Shown in pieces: positions 1 to 7,395 of a DNA stretch of 25,652 nt (within the stretch, counting starts at the first letter, position 1; every line of letters starts with the position of its first letter). A model generated the notes under the pieces. That model did no database searches. It was not told the DNA's origin and saw nothing but the letters and a program-made list of their open reading frames with translations. Location of the stretch: the NCBI GenBank assembly GCA_937891425.1, contig CALAGD010000044.1:1-25652 (forward strand). The letters run 5' to 3'. This stretch comes from an uncultured Pigmentiphaga sp. Its GTDB lineage: Bacteria > Pseudomonadota > Gammaproteobacteria > Burkholderiales > Burkholderiaceae_B. Made by a program: the position numbers and the translations under genes.

Positions 1-1
1 G

Positions 2-1774
2 CTGATGCACGCGGGCGACCTCAAGCGGGCCATCCTGTACGGTGTCGTCGCGCATGAACGCCCGGCCCAGTTCGAACAGCCGAACGCGCGTCTGCTTGCG
101 GTTGAAGTTGTACACCACCCGGTCGAGCAAGCCCCCAATGAGCGTGGTGCGCATCACGGACATCTGGCTGGCAATGGGGTTGAGCAACCGGATCCTCGGA
201 GCGCGGCTCAGACGCTCTTCCCACTCGCCGTCAACAAAACTGAAATTCACCACCTCCTGGTAGCCGAGACCCGCCATCGCGTTGCGCAGGGCATGCACCG
301 GGCGGACGGTTTCCGGAGTGGCACGCATCGTAGCGCGGGCCAGCGGGGGAAGATCAGGAATACGTTCGTAGCCGTAGAGGCGGGCCACTTCCTCGATGAG
401 GTCCTCCTCAATGGTGATGTCGAATCGGTAGGATGGTGGTGTGACCACAAACGCATCGCCATCGCGCTCGAAGGTAAAGCTCAGTCGCGAAAAAATCGAG
501 GCGATGTCATCTTCGCGCACGTCGACGCCCAGAACCTTGCGGCAACGGCTGACGCGCATGCGCACGGGGTCGCGCTCGGGAAGGCGGATGATCTGGTCGT
601 CCACGGGACCGGCACGACCGCCACAGACGTCCAGAATGAGGCGGGTCATGTACTCGAGGTGCTCGCGCACGGTGTATGCATCGACGCCGCGCTCGAAGCG
701 GTGGCTGGCATCGGTTGAGAAGTTGAATCGGCGTGCCCTGCCCGCAATGGCATCCGGCCACCAGAATGCCGCTTCAACGTAAATGTCGGTGGTGTCGAGC
801 GTGACCGCGGTGGCCTCTCCTCCCATGATCCCGGCCAGGCTTTCCACGCACTGGTCGTCGGCAATCACGCCGACTGTCTCGTCGAGCTCAACCGTTTGTC
901 CATTGAGCAGCTCAAGCTGTTCACCCTTGCGGCCCCACCGCACGTGCAGTCCGCCGTGGATCCGGTTCAGGTCGAACACGTGGGTGGGACGTCCCAGCTC
1001 GAGCATGACGTAGTTGGAAATGTCGACGAGAGCCGAGATGGAGCGCTGTCCTGCCCGCTCGAGTCGCCGCCTGATGTACTCGGGCGTTTCCGCGCGTGCG
1101 TTGACGCCACGGATGATACGCCCGGCGAACCGGCCGCACAGGTCGGGCGCCTCGACGGATACCGGCAGGACGTCATTGTGTGCCGGCTCGACCGGCTCCA
1201 TTTCAGGTACGCGCAAAGAGGCGCCGGTGAGTGCCGCCACTTCACGCGCCACGCCAAGTACCGACAGGCAGTCCGCCCGATTGGGCGTGAGCTTGAGCGT
1301 GAATATCGTGTCGTCGAGATCCAGCGCTTCCCGCAGCGGCTGGCCGACCGCCAGACTGGCGTCGAGCACCAGCAAACCACCATGATCCTCGGAGAGACCA
1401 AGCTCACGCGCCGAGCACAGCATTCCGAACGATTCCACCCCGCGCATCCTGGCCTTGCCGATGGTCATGCCTCCCGGCAGCTGCGCTCCCAGGCGGGCCA
1501 ACGGCACCTTGATTCCGGCCGCCGCATTGGGCGCTCCACAGACGATCTGCAACAGCTCACCGCTGCCATCGTCGACGCGGCAGACGCGCAGTTTGTCGGC
1601 GTTCGGGTGAGGCTCCACGGATTCGATGCGCGCCACCACAACCCCCGAAAAAGCGGGGGCAGCCGGCACGGCTTCCTCGACCTCCAGCCCCGCCATGGTG
1701 AGCTGATGGGCCAGTGCGTCGGAATCGATGGCGGGATCAACAAAGGCACGCAGCCAGGACTCAGGGAATTGCAT
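2..1774 (-). CDS. pheT: Phenylalanyl-tRNA synthetase beta subunit, 3' end beyond window
   Basis: This is the beta chain of the cytoplasmic alpha2-beta2 enzyme that charges tRNA-Phe. The reading frame is open from an ATG at 1774 to the window edge, giving 591 of the roughly 800 residues usual for the family. The protein opens MQFPESWLRAFVDP and then shows the EMAP/OB-type tRNA-binding domain (about residues 40-150, with PHPNADKLRVC and IVCGAPN). The B3/B4 editing region and the B5 domain follow. The C-terminal ferredoxin-fold anticodon-binding domain must lie outside the window. An AAGGA Shine-Dalgarno motif precedes the ATG. The start lies 11 nt after the pheS stop, so the two are co-transcribed. 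Identification is firm; only the 3' end is unseen. Confidence 0.96.
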   Translation of the reverse strand, partial: MQFPESWLRAFVDPAIDSDALAHQLTMAGLEVEEAVPAAPAFSGVVVARIESVEPHPNADKLRVCRVDDGSGELLQIVCGAPNAAAGIKVPLARLGAQLPGGMTIGKARMRGVESFGMLCSARELGLSEDHGGLLVLDASLAVGQPLREALDLDDTIFTLKLTPNRADCLSVLGVAREVAALTGASLRVPEMEPVEPAHNDVLPVSVEAPDLCGRFAGRIIRGVNARAETPEYIRRRLERAGQRSISALVDISNYVMLELGRPTHVFDLNRIHGGLHVRWGRKGEQLELLNGQTVELDETVGVIADDQCVESLAGIMGGEATAVTLDTTDIYVEAAFWWPDAIAGRARRFNFSTDASHRFERGVDAYTVREHLEYMTRLILDVCGGRAGPVDDQIIRLPERDPVRMRVSRCRKVLGVDVREDDIASIFSRLSFTFERDGDAFVVTPPSYRFDITIEEDLIEEVARLYGYERIPDLPPLARATMRATPETVRPVHALRNAMAGLGYQEVVNFSFVDGEWEERLSRAPRIRLLNPIASQMSVMRTTLIGGLLDRVVYNFNRKQTRVRLFELGRAFMRDDTVQDGPLEVARVHQ

Positions 1775-1785
1775 CGCGATGATCC

Positions 1786-2814
1786 TTACAGATGCGGATT
1801 GAATTGACGCAGGAAGCGCAGATCGCCTTCGTAGAACTGGCGCAGGTCGTTCACGCCATAGCGCAGCATGGTGAGCCGCTCAAGCCCTGAGCCGAACGCG
1901 AATCCGATATAACGCTCAGGGTCGAGCCCGAAATTGCGTACCACGGTGGGATGCACCTGGCCGGCGCCGGAGATCTCGAGCCAGCGCCCCTTGTTCGGCC
2001 CGTGGGTAAACATCATGTCGATCTCGGCCGACGGTTCGGTAAACGGGAAGAACGACGGCCGAAAACGGACGACGAGGTCCTCCGTTTCGAAAAAGCAGCG
2101 CAGGAAGTGCGTATACACGCCCTTGAGGTCGGCGAACGAGATGTTCTCGTCGATCCAGAGACCTTCCACCTGATGGAACATGGGCGAATGGGTTGCGTCG
2201 CTATCGACCCGATAGGTGCGCCCCGGGGCGATGACCTTGATGGGCGGCTTGTGCATGCGCGCGTAACGGACCTGCATGGGGCTCGTATGCGTGCGCAGCA
2301 GCAGCGGACGCCCGCCCCCATCCTGGAGATCGACGTAGAAAGTGTCCTGCATCGAGCGCGCCGGGTGATTCTCCGGGTTGTTCAGCGCGGTGAAGTTCGT
2401 CCAGTCGTCCTCGATTTCGGGCCCGTCCGCTGCATCAAAGCCAATGGAGTGAAAGATTTCTTCCACCCGTTGCCAGGTACGCATGACCGGATGAATGCCT
2501 CCGAAGCCGCGCCCTCGCCCCGGCAGCGTGACGTCGATGGCCTCGGCCGCCAGGCGTGCATTCAGCCGCTCATCGAGCAGGGCTTGCCGCCTCTCGTTGA
2601 GCAGCGCTTCAATGGCCGCCTTGACCTCATTGATTCGTGCCCCCTGCTCTCGTTTCTCTTCCGGCGACAAACGCGCCAGCCCTTTCAACAGTTCAGTGAC
2701 TGCGCCCTGCTTGCCCAGGAAACGGGCTTTGGCATTTTCGAGCGCTGCAGGGTCGGTCGCCGCTGCAAATTGTTGCCGAGCTTCGTCGATCAGCGCGTCC
2801 AGACTCGATGACAT
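1786..2814 (-). CDS. pheS: Phenylalanyl-tRNA synthetase alpha subunit
   Basis: This is the catalytic alpha chain of phenylalanyl-tRNA synthetase, 342 residues, normal for bacteria. The N-terminal coiled-coil arm (about 1-85, MSSSLDALIDEARQQF onward) is followed by the class II core. The core shows GGIHPVMRTW, motif 2 around LLRTHTSPMQVRYAR and motif 3 GSGLERLTMLRYGVNDLRQF near the C-terminus. The frame stays open further upstream, but the ATG at 2814 is chosen because an AAGGAG motif lies about 7 nt before it and the family starts here. It follows rplT across a 146-nt gap that contains a perfect hairpin, and it is followed closely by pheT. Confidence 0.97.
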   Translation of the reverse strand: MSSSLDALIDEARQQFAAATDPAALENAKARFLGKQGAVTELLKGLARLSPEEKREQGARINEVKAAIEALLNERRQALLDERLNARLAAEAIDVTLPGRGRGFGGIHPVMRTWQRVEEIFHSIGFDAADGPEIEDDWTNFTALNNPENHPARSMQDTFYVDLQDGGGRPLLLRTHTSPMQVRYARMHKPPIKVIAPGRTYRVDSDATHSPMFHQVEGLWIDENISFADLKGVYTHFLRCFFETEDLVVRFRPSFFPFTEPSAEIDMMFTHGPNKGRWLEISGAGQVHPTVVRNFGLDPERYIGFAFGSGLERLTMLRYGVNDLRQFYEGDLRFLRQFNPHL

Positions 2815-2895
2815 TCGGGGCTCCTTGGAGTCGGATTGAACAGGTGGGCGAGCGTAAGGTATTGGAGGCAAGCCATGGGCTCGGGCACCAATGCA

Positions 2896-2919
2896 AACGG
2901 GGCTGTAGCCAGCCCCGTT
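2896..2919 (-). promoter_or_regulatory. Perfect 10-bp hairpin in the rplT-pheS gap
   Basis: On the minus strand the arms AACGGGGCTG and CAGCCCCGTT pair perfectly around a GCTA tetraloop. Only a broken T stretch follows (TTTGCATT), so it would be a weak intrinsic terminator or a partial attenuator between the ribosomal-protein and synthetase genes. E. coli controls pheST by attenuation in the same place, using the phenylalanine-rich pheM leader peptide. I see no Phe-rich leader ORF here, so pheM-like control is not supported. Confidence 0.5.
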
Positions 2920-2960
2920 GCAGTGCGACACCCCGCCCTTGGGGGGCTCGTCTGGTTGGA

Positions 2961-3320
2961 TCAGGCGGCCAACGCGCTCTTGGCTTGCTGTACGACGGCC
3001 GCGAATGCAGCCTTGTCGTGCACTGCCATGTCGGCCAGGACCTTGCGGTCGAGCTCGATGGAGGCCTTCTTCAACCCGGCGATGAAGGTGCTGTAGGTAA
3101 CACCATGTTCGCGGACTGCCGCATTGATACGGGCGATCCAGAGGGCACGGAAAGTACGCTTCTTGGCGCGCCGATCGCGATAGGCGTACTGGCCGGCCTT
3201 CATGACGGCCTGTTTGGCAATGCGGAATACATTGCCCCGGCGGCCGCGATACCCTTTGGCGGCAGCGATGACCTTCTTGTGGCGTGCGCGAGCGGTTACA
3301 CCGCGTTTGACTCTAGGCAT
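2961..3320 (-). CDS. rplT: 50S ribosomal protein L20
   Basis: This is a 119-residue basic protein of the large ribosomal subunit, required early in 50S assembly. The N-terminus MPRVKRGVTARARHKK and the segment YRGRRGNVFRIAKQAVMKAGQYAYRDRRAKKR are the usual L20 rRNA-binding tail. The C-terminal globular part contains LWIARINAAVREHGVTYSTFIAGLKKA. Length and content are normal. It lies 15 nt downstream of rpmI, the universal order. In E. coli and Bacillus L20 represses its own operon by binding the leader RNA; the structured rpmI leader upstream makes that possible here but unproven. Confidence 0.98.
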   Translation of the reverse strand: MPRVKRGVTARARHKKVIAAAKGYRGRRGNVFRIAKQAVMKAGQYAYRDRRAKKRTFRALWIARINAAVREHGVTYSTFIAGLKKASIELDRKVLADMAVHDKAAFAAVVQQAKSALAA

Positions 3321-3335
3321 GGTTCACTCCTTGAA

Positions 3336-3533
3336 TCAGGCAAACGGCAACATCGCGCGTACGGCCTTGACGTCCGCCGAATGAACCTGGGCGGTGGCAC
3401 GCAACTGACGCTTGTTCTTGGGAGACTTCTTGGTGAGGATGTGGCGCTTGAACGCCTGGGCACGCTTGATGGTGCCACCCGGGCGAACGGAGAAGCGCTT
3501 GGCAGCACCCCTCTTCGTTTTCATCTTGGGCAT
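3336..3533 (-). CDS. rpmI: 50S ribosomal protein L35
   Basis: This is a 65-residue, highly basic large-subunit protein. It begins MPKMKTKRGAAKRFSVRPGG and continues IKRAQAFKRHILTKKSPKNKRQLR, the standard L35 pattern. The ATG at 3533 has an AGGAAAG ribosome-binding motif just upstream. It is separated from infC by 329 nt and sits 15 nt before rplT, so rpmI and rplT form a translational pair within the thrS-infC operon. Confidence 0.98.
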   Translation of the reverse strand: MPKMKTKRGAAKRFSVRPGGTIKRAQAFKRHILTKKSPKNKRQLRATAQVHSADVKAVRAMLPFA

Positions 3534-3862
3534 GATGCTTTCCTGCGGGTTTCAACTCGACTCCCAGGCGCAACCTGAAGAACAGGTCAGCTCTTGAAGG
3601 CCCGGAGTCTTCAACTTCCTCGCGCATGCACCCACTCAGCACGCGCAAGGATCCCTTGACGGGAACCTTTCTCGGCCAAGACCGGCGGCAGCAACCAGCG
3701 AAAGTGACGGTACGCCCGACCAACCGGGCGTACCACCCCTTTTGCGTTCCCACACAACCGGCCAACACCAATGGCAAACGGCAAGTTGCCATGGCAGCCG
3801 TTGCAAAACGAGTAATTATAGCCACTTTGGCAAAGCGCTGCTTGCCAAAGTGGCGAGTTGTC
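3534..3862 (-). promoter_or_regulatory. Long structured rpmI-rplT leader
   Basis: These 329 nt between infC and rpmI hold no gene. Reading the minus strand they contain several hairpins: the infC-end hairpin at 3821-3854, an imperfect stem using the TGCCATGGCA palindrome at 3787-3796, a perfect 10-bp stem at 3709-3734 (GGTACGCCCG and CGGGCGTACC, 6-nt loop), and a 9-bp stem with one mismatch near 3648-3669 (AAGGTTCCC and GGGATCCTT). The last two lie within 220 nt of the rpmI start. In E. coli and Bacillus the rpmI-rplT leader is where L20 acts, so an L20 binding site is the natural hypothesis. Confidence 0.5.
3821..3854 (-). terminator. 13-bp perfect hairpin just after infC
   Basis: GCCACTTTGGCAA (3842-3854 on the minus strand) pairs perfectly with TTGCCAAAGTGGC (3821-3833) around an 8-nt loop, starting 8 nt after the infC stop codon. 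The following bases are TATAATTACTCGTTTT, not a clean U tract. I read it as a leaky terminator, a 3' stabiliser or an RNA-processing site between infC and rpmI. Confidence 0.5.
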
Positions 3863-4393
3863 TTACTTGGAACCGGCTTTCTTGCGCGGAGTCAACACCA
3901 TCACCATTTGTCGCCCTTCGAGCTTGGGCATCGATTCGACCTGGGCGATGTCGTTGAGATCATCGCGGACACGTTCAAGAACACGCATGCCCAACTCCTG
4001 GTGCGCCATCTCACGACCGCGGAAGCGAAGCGTGACCTTGCACTTGTCGCCATCTTCCAGGAATCGGCGCAGGTTACGGACCTTGACCTGATAGTCGCCT
4101 TCGTCGGTGGCCGGCCTGAACTTGATTTCCTTGACCTGGATGGTTTTCTGTTTGATTCGGGCTTCGTGCTGCCGTTTCTGCTCCTGGTACTTGAACTTGC
4201 CGTAGTCCATGAGACGACAGACAGGCGGCTGCGCCATCGGCGCGATTTCAACCAGGTCGACGTCGTGCTCTTCTGCCAGTTCAAATGCCTGGGCCAGCTT
4301 GACGATACCGAGCTGTTCGCCATCGATACCGATCAAGCGCACTTCGGGCGCCGTAATTTCGCCGTTAATGCGATGCGACTTGGACGTTGCGAT
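3863..4393 (-). CDS. infC: Translation initiation factor IF-3, ATC start
   Basis: IF-3 binds the 30S subunit, prevents early 50S joining and rejects poor initiator codon pairs. The frame encodes 176 residues: the N-domain (SKSHRINGEITAPEVRLIGIDGEQLG), a lysine-rich linker, and the C-domain with IKFRPATDEGDYQVKVRNLRRFLEDGDKCKVTLRFRGREM. No ATG or GTG lies upstream of the conserved RINGEI segment. The nearest GTG (4342) would remove it. An AAGGAG motif lies exactly 8 nt before an ATC at 4391-4393, giving (M)ATSKSHRINGEI. infC in E. coli starts at AUU and is autoregulated through that rare codon; ATC should behave the same way. It is 60 nt downstream of thrS. Confidence 0.93.
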   Translation of the reverse strand: MATSKSHRINGEITAPEVRLIGIDGEQLGIVKLAQAFELAEEHDVDLVEIAPMAQPPVCRLMDYGKFKYQEQKRQHEARIKQKTIQVKEIKFRPATDEGDYQVKVRNLRRFLEDGDKCKVTLRFRGREMAHQELGMRVLERVRDDLNDIAQVESMPKLEGRQMVMVLTPRKKAGSK

Positions 4394-4453
4394 GTTGTTG
4401 ACTCCTTGGACAGTAAATCGGAATTGGCGAGCCTGCCGTGCCGACGAATGGAC

Positions 4454-6412
4454 TCAGGCCCTACCCTGATCGGGGCGGGGCACCTGAACGTCGCACTTCT
4501 GCGCAATTTCGGAGGTGAGGCGCTCGATGAATTGCTGGATCGGCATGACGCCGAGATCTACCCCGCCTCGAGCGCGTACGGCCACCGCGCCGGCTTGCCG
4601 TTCTTTATCGCCCACTACGAGAATGTAGGGGACTTTCTGCAAACTATGCTCTCTGATTTTATAGGTGATCTTTTCCCCACGCAAATCACTTTCGGCACGC
4701 AAGTCGCTCTTGCGTAACGTTTCCGCGACTTCGCGCGCGTAATCGGCACTGCCCTCGGAGATGCTGCAGACTACCGCCTGCACCGGCGCCAGCCATGGCG
4801 GCAGCGCGCCGCCGTGGTTTTCGAGCAGCATGGCGATGAAGCGCTCGAACGAACCCAGAATGGCCCGGTGCAGCATCACGGGCGTGCGCCGCATGTCATT
4901 CGCATCGACGTATTCAGCGCCCAGCCGGGCCGGCATGGAGAAGTCGACCTGGATCGTGCCGCACTGCCATTCTCGACCGATGGCGTCCTTGAGGGTGTAC
5001 TCGATTTTGGGGCCATAGAACGCGCCGTCACCTTCGGCCACGGTGTACTCCACCCCGATGCGCCGCAGACTCTCGAACAAGGCACCTTCGGCCTTGTCCC
5101 AGATCTCATCGGAGCCGATGCGCTTCTCAGGACGCGTGGCCACCTTGTACAGCACGTTGTGGAAGCCAAAATCAGCATACACCTTCTGCACCTGGCGCGT
5201 GAAGGCGACGCATTCGTCGAGGATCTGGTCTTCAGTACAGAAGATATGACCGTCATCCTGCGTGAAACCGCGGACCCGCATCAGCCCGTGAAGCGCCCCC
5301 GACGGCTCGTTACGGTGGCACTGACCGAACTCGGCCAGCCGCAGCGGCAGGTCGCGGTACGAACGCAGGTGCGAGTTGTAGATCTGCACGTGCCCGGGAC
5401 AGTTCATGGGCTTGAGCGCGTAATACCGGTTCTCCGACTCGGTCGTGAACATGTTGTCGCGGTAGTTTTCCCAATGCCCTGTTTTCTCCCAGAGGGTGCG
5501 ATCAAGAATCTGTGGCCCCTTGACTTCCTGGTATCCACCCTCACGGTAGATCTTGCGCATGTACTGCTCGACCTGCTGCCAGATGAGCCAGCCACGAGGA
5601 TGCCAGAACACGAGCCCGGGAGCTTCTTCCTGAAAATGAAACAGGTCCAGCTCGCGCCCCAGACGGCGATGGTCGCGCTTCTCGGCCTCTTCGAGCATGC
5701 GCAGGTAGGCATCCTGATCTTCCTTCGTCGCCCAGGCCGTACCGTAAATGCGCTGCAGCATCTCGTTCTTGCTGTCGCCGCGCCAGTAGGCACCCGCCAC
5801 CTTGGTCAGCTTGAAGACCTTCAGCTTGCCGGTAGACGGCACGTGGGGCCCCCTGCACAAGTCAACGAACCTGCCTTCGCGGTACAAGGTAATCGGTTCG
5901 TTTTCAGGAATGGACCGGATGATCTCGGCCTTGTAGTGCTCCCCGATGGAACGGAAGAAGTCGATCGCCTCGTCACGCCCCCATACTTCACGTGTGACCG
6001 GCTCGTCGCGTCGCGCGAGTTCGACCATCTTCTTCTCGATGGCCTCGAGGTCTTCTGGCGTGAACGAGCGTGAATACGAAAAGTCGTAGTAGAACCCGTT
6101 CTCGATGACCGGCCCGATGGTGACCTGTGCATCCGGATACAGCTCCTTGACCGCATAGGCCAGCAGGTGTGCCGTGGAATGCCGCAGGATCTCCAGCCCG
6201 TCAGGGTCTTTTCCGGTGACGATGGCCAGCCGGGCATCCCTCTCGATGCGGTGGCTGAGATCGACCAGGCGGAACCTTTCGCCGTCGTACGCAATTCGCC
6301 CGGCAAGTGCTGCGCGGGCGAGCCCGGCCCCTATCGACTGTGCCACCTCGGCCACGGTAACCGGCCCCTCGAACTGACGTTGCGAACCATCAGGTAAAGT
6401 AATCTGCAACAT
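4454..6412 (-). CDS. thrS: Threonyl-tRNA synthetase
   Basis: This 652-residue class II synthetase charges tRNA-Thr and edits mischarged serine. The TGS domain comes first (MLQITLPDGSQRQFEGPVTVAEVAQ). The editing domain follows, with the RHSTAHLLAYAV motif (HxxxH) and CRGPHVPSTG. The catalytic core shows PMNCPGHVQIYNS (zinc-ligand Cys), CHRNEPSGALHGLMRVRGFTQDDGHIFC (motif 2) and VDFSMPARLGAEYV. The C-terminal anticodon-binding domain ends the protein (LRGEKITYKIREHSLQKVPYILVVGDKE). Length is normal. The ATG at 6412 is preceded by CAGGAT. It heads the thrS-infC-rpmI-rplT-pheST series. Confidence 0.98.
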   Translation of the reverse strand: MLQITLPDGSQRQFEGPVTVAEVAQSIGAGLARAALAGRIAYDGERFRLVDLSHRIERDARLAIVTGKDPDGLEILRHSTAHLLAYAVKELYPDAQVTIGPVIENGFYYDFSYSRSFTPEDLEAIEKKMVELARRDEPVTREVWGRDEAIDFFRSIGEHYKAEIIRSIPENEPITLYREGRFVDLCRGPHVPSTGKLKVFKLTKVAGAYWRGDSKNEMLQRIYGTAWATKEDQDAYLRMLEEAEKRDHRRLGRELDLFHFQEEAPGLVFWHPRGWLIWQQVEQYMRKIYREGGYQEVKGPQILDRTLWEKTGHWENYRDNMFTTESENRYYALKPMNCPGHVQIYNSHLRSYRDLPLRLAEFGQCHRNEPSGALHGLMRVRGFTQDDGHIFCTEDQILDECVAFTRQVQKVYADFGFHNVLYKVATRPEKRIGSDEIWDKAEGALFESLRRIGVEYTVAEGDGAFYGPKIEYTLKDAIGREWQCGTIQVDFSMPARLGAEYVDANDMRRTPVMLHRAILGSFERFIAMLLENHGGALPPWLAPVQAVVCSISEGSADYAREVAETLRKSDLRAESDLRGEKITYKIREHSLQKVPYILVVGDKERQAGAVAVRARGGVDLGVMPIQQFIERLTSEIAQKCDVQVPRPDQGRA

Positions 6413-6899
6413 ATTGGGATCCTGCGATAGCGTTCTTTCGGAGGGAAACTCGTGCTTCCCTTGACAGGTGCCTCGATCAAAACAAAAAACGCGGCCGCCT
6501 GGGCCGCGTTTGCCGGTTTACTTGCTTTGCAGGCCGATGTGGACGACGCTGCGAACACAGCAACAAAGCAGATACGCGACTCAGGCGATCTCTGCTTGGC
6601 TAGTTCGAGCAAGTGTAAACATGGCGGTACACCGAAACAGGTAACACGTTCGTAACGACTAATTCTAGCAGATGCCGGTGTCTTCTCCCGGTACGCGCAG
6701 CACCGCTCGTGATTTGTAGGGCGGTACTTGCCCGGGCACCATGTTCAGCTGTCGACCGCAACCGAGTGTCGCGCCCAACGATTACCTGCTACCACCTCGC
6801 GGTACCCGCTGTACCGCTCTCCCCGCCTGACCGAGCCCAGTCCAATCGACAACACGAGCATCGGCCTCGCCGTTCCAGGGTGGCCTCTCGCGGAGCGGC
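6413..6899 (-). promoter_or_regulatory. thrS upstream region, non-coding
   Basis: These 487 nt have no convincing gene. From the thrS side they hold a 6-bp hairpin near the ribosome-binding site (AGGGAA and TTCCCT, about 6450-6470), the terminator at 6478-6511, and a 13-codon ORF at 6581-6622 (MFTLARTSQAEIA) with no Shine-Dalgarno and only two Thr codons. There is a possible -10 box TAGAAT at 6662-6667 with no matching -35. Part of the ORF region (GTTTACacTTGCT) could pair with AGCAAGTAAAC near 6520, just before the terminator. GCGGTAC recurs at 6624, 6721 and 6799 and inverted at 6811. Confidence 0.4.
6478..6511 (-). terminator. Strong intrinsic terminator (or attenuator) about 70 nt before thrS
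   Basis: On the minus strand the arms AAACGCGGCC and GGCCGCGTTT form a perfect 10-bp GC-rich stem with a 5-nt loop, and the transcript runs straight into TTTTTTGTTTT. This is a textbook Rho-independent terminator. The nearest minus-strand gene upstream ends at 6900, about 390 nt away, so it does not obviously close a gene. It may be an attenuator for thrS or the end of a small RNA. Confidence 0.85.
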
Positions 6900-7112
6900 C
6901 TAATGCAGCGTAGCTGCGATCGCTTCATCGGCCAGCTGGCAGGCGCGTCCCATCGCCTCTTCCCGCGTTTTCCAGACCCGACCACATTCAATGTGTGGCC
7001 GCCCGTCGAACTGGATACGTACGCGATAACCCCCTTCGACCGAAGCAAGTTCTACAACGAATGGCAAGCCATCCACGATGTGCCTGCCCTCGCGTTTCCA
7101 TACCAAAGCCAT
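6900..7112 (-). CDS. Small hypothetical protein, 70 residues
   Basis: I do not recognise this protein. The frame is open further upstream, but the ATG at 7112 has an AGGAG motif 8 nt before it and gives a sensible compact protein starting MALVWKREGRHIVDG. The first half looks like a small beta sheet (LPFVVELASVEGGYRVRIQFDGRPHIECGRVW). The second half looks like an amphipathic helix (KTREEAMGRACQLADEAIAATLH). There is no signal peptide, membrane segment or metal motif. It is about 490 nt upstream of thrS on the same strand. The good ribosome-binding site and protein-like composition support a real gene; the function is unknown. Confidence 0.6.
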   Translation of the reverse strand: MALVWKREGRHIVDGLPFVVELASVEGGYRVRIQFDGRPHIECGRVWKTREEAMGRACQLADEAIAATLH

Positions 7113-7395
7113 CCTGAACTCCTGAACTGCAAGCGAATCACGGACGTGCCCGATCGGAACTCGGCGTGCAGATGTCCGTCTCGGGCACCCGACAGCTTTC
7201 AAACCGGAGCGGCGTTGCCGCCACCATATTCAACATAGCATCAGAACCCGCAAGTATACGAAGTTCTGCCCTCGTGCCCAGCGGCAGGAGGCGGAGCGTG
7301 CCCGTTTGTCTGCCTCCCCCCTCATTGCACGCCTGGCCACCACGACCGTACGGGCATCGAGATCCCGGCAGGTCGACGCCTGTCCGGCGACGGTG

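Noticed and set aside
896..1807. Plus-strand open frame of 303 codons
   Set aside because: It is the antisense of pheT; the minus strand carries clear pheT domains.
3815..3820. TATAAT on the minus strand after the infC hairpin, as an rpmI promoter
   Set aside because: No -35-like hexamer lies at 16-18 nt, and the box sits beside a strong hairpin. An internal promoter is possible but not supported.
3626..4717. Plus-strand open frame of 363 codons across infC and the rpmI leader
   Set aside because: It is the antisense of infC and of the thrS 3' end. Its translation has no family resemblance and there is no ribosome-binding site.
4814..6073. Long plus-strand open frame of 419 codons
   Set aside because: It is the antisense shadow of thrS, expected in GC-rich DNA.
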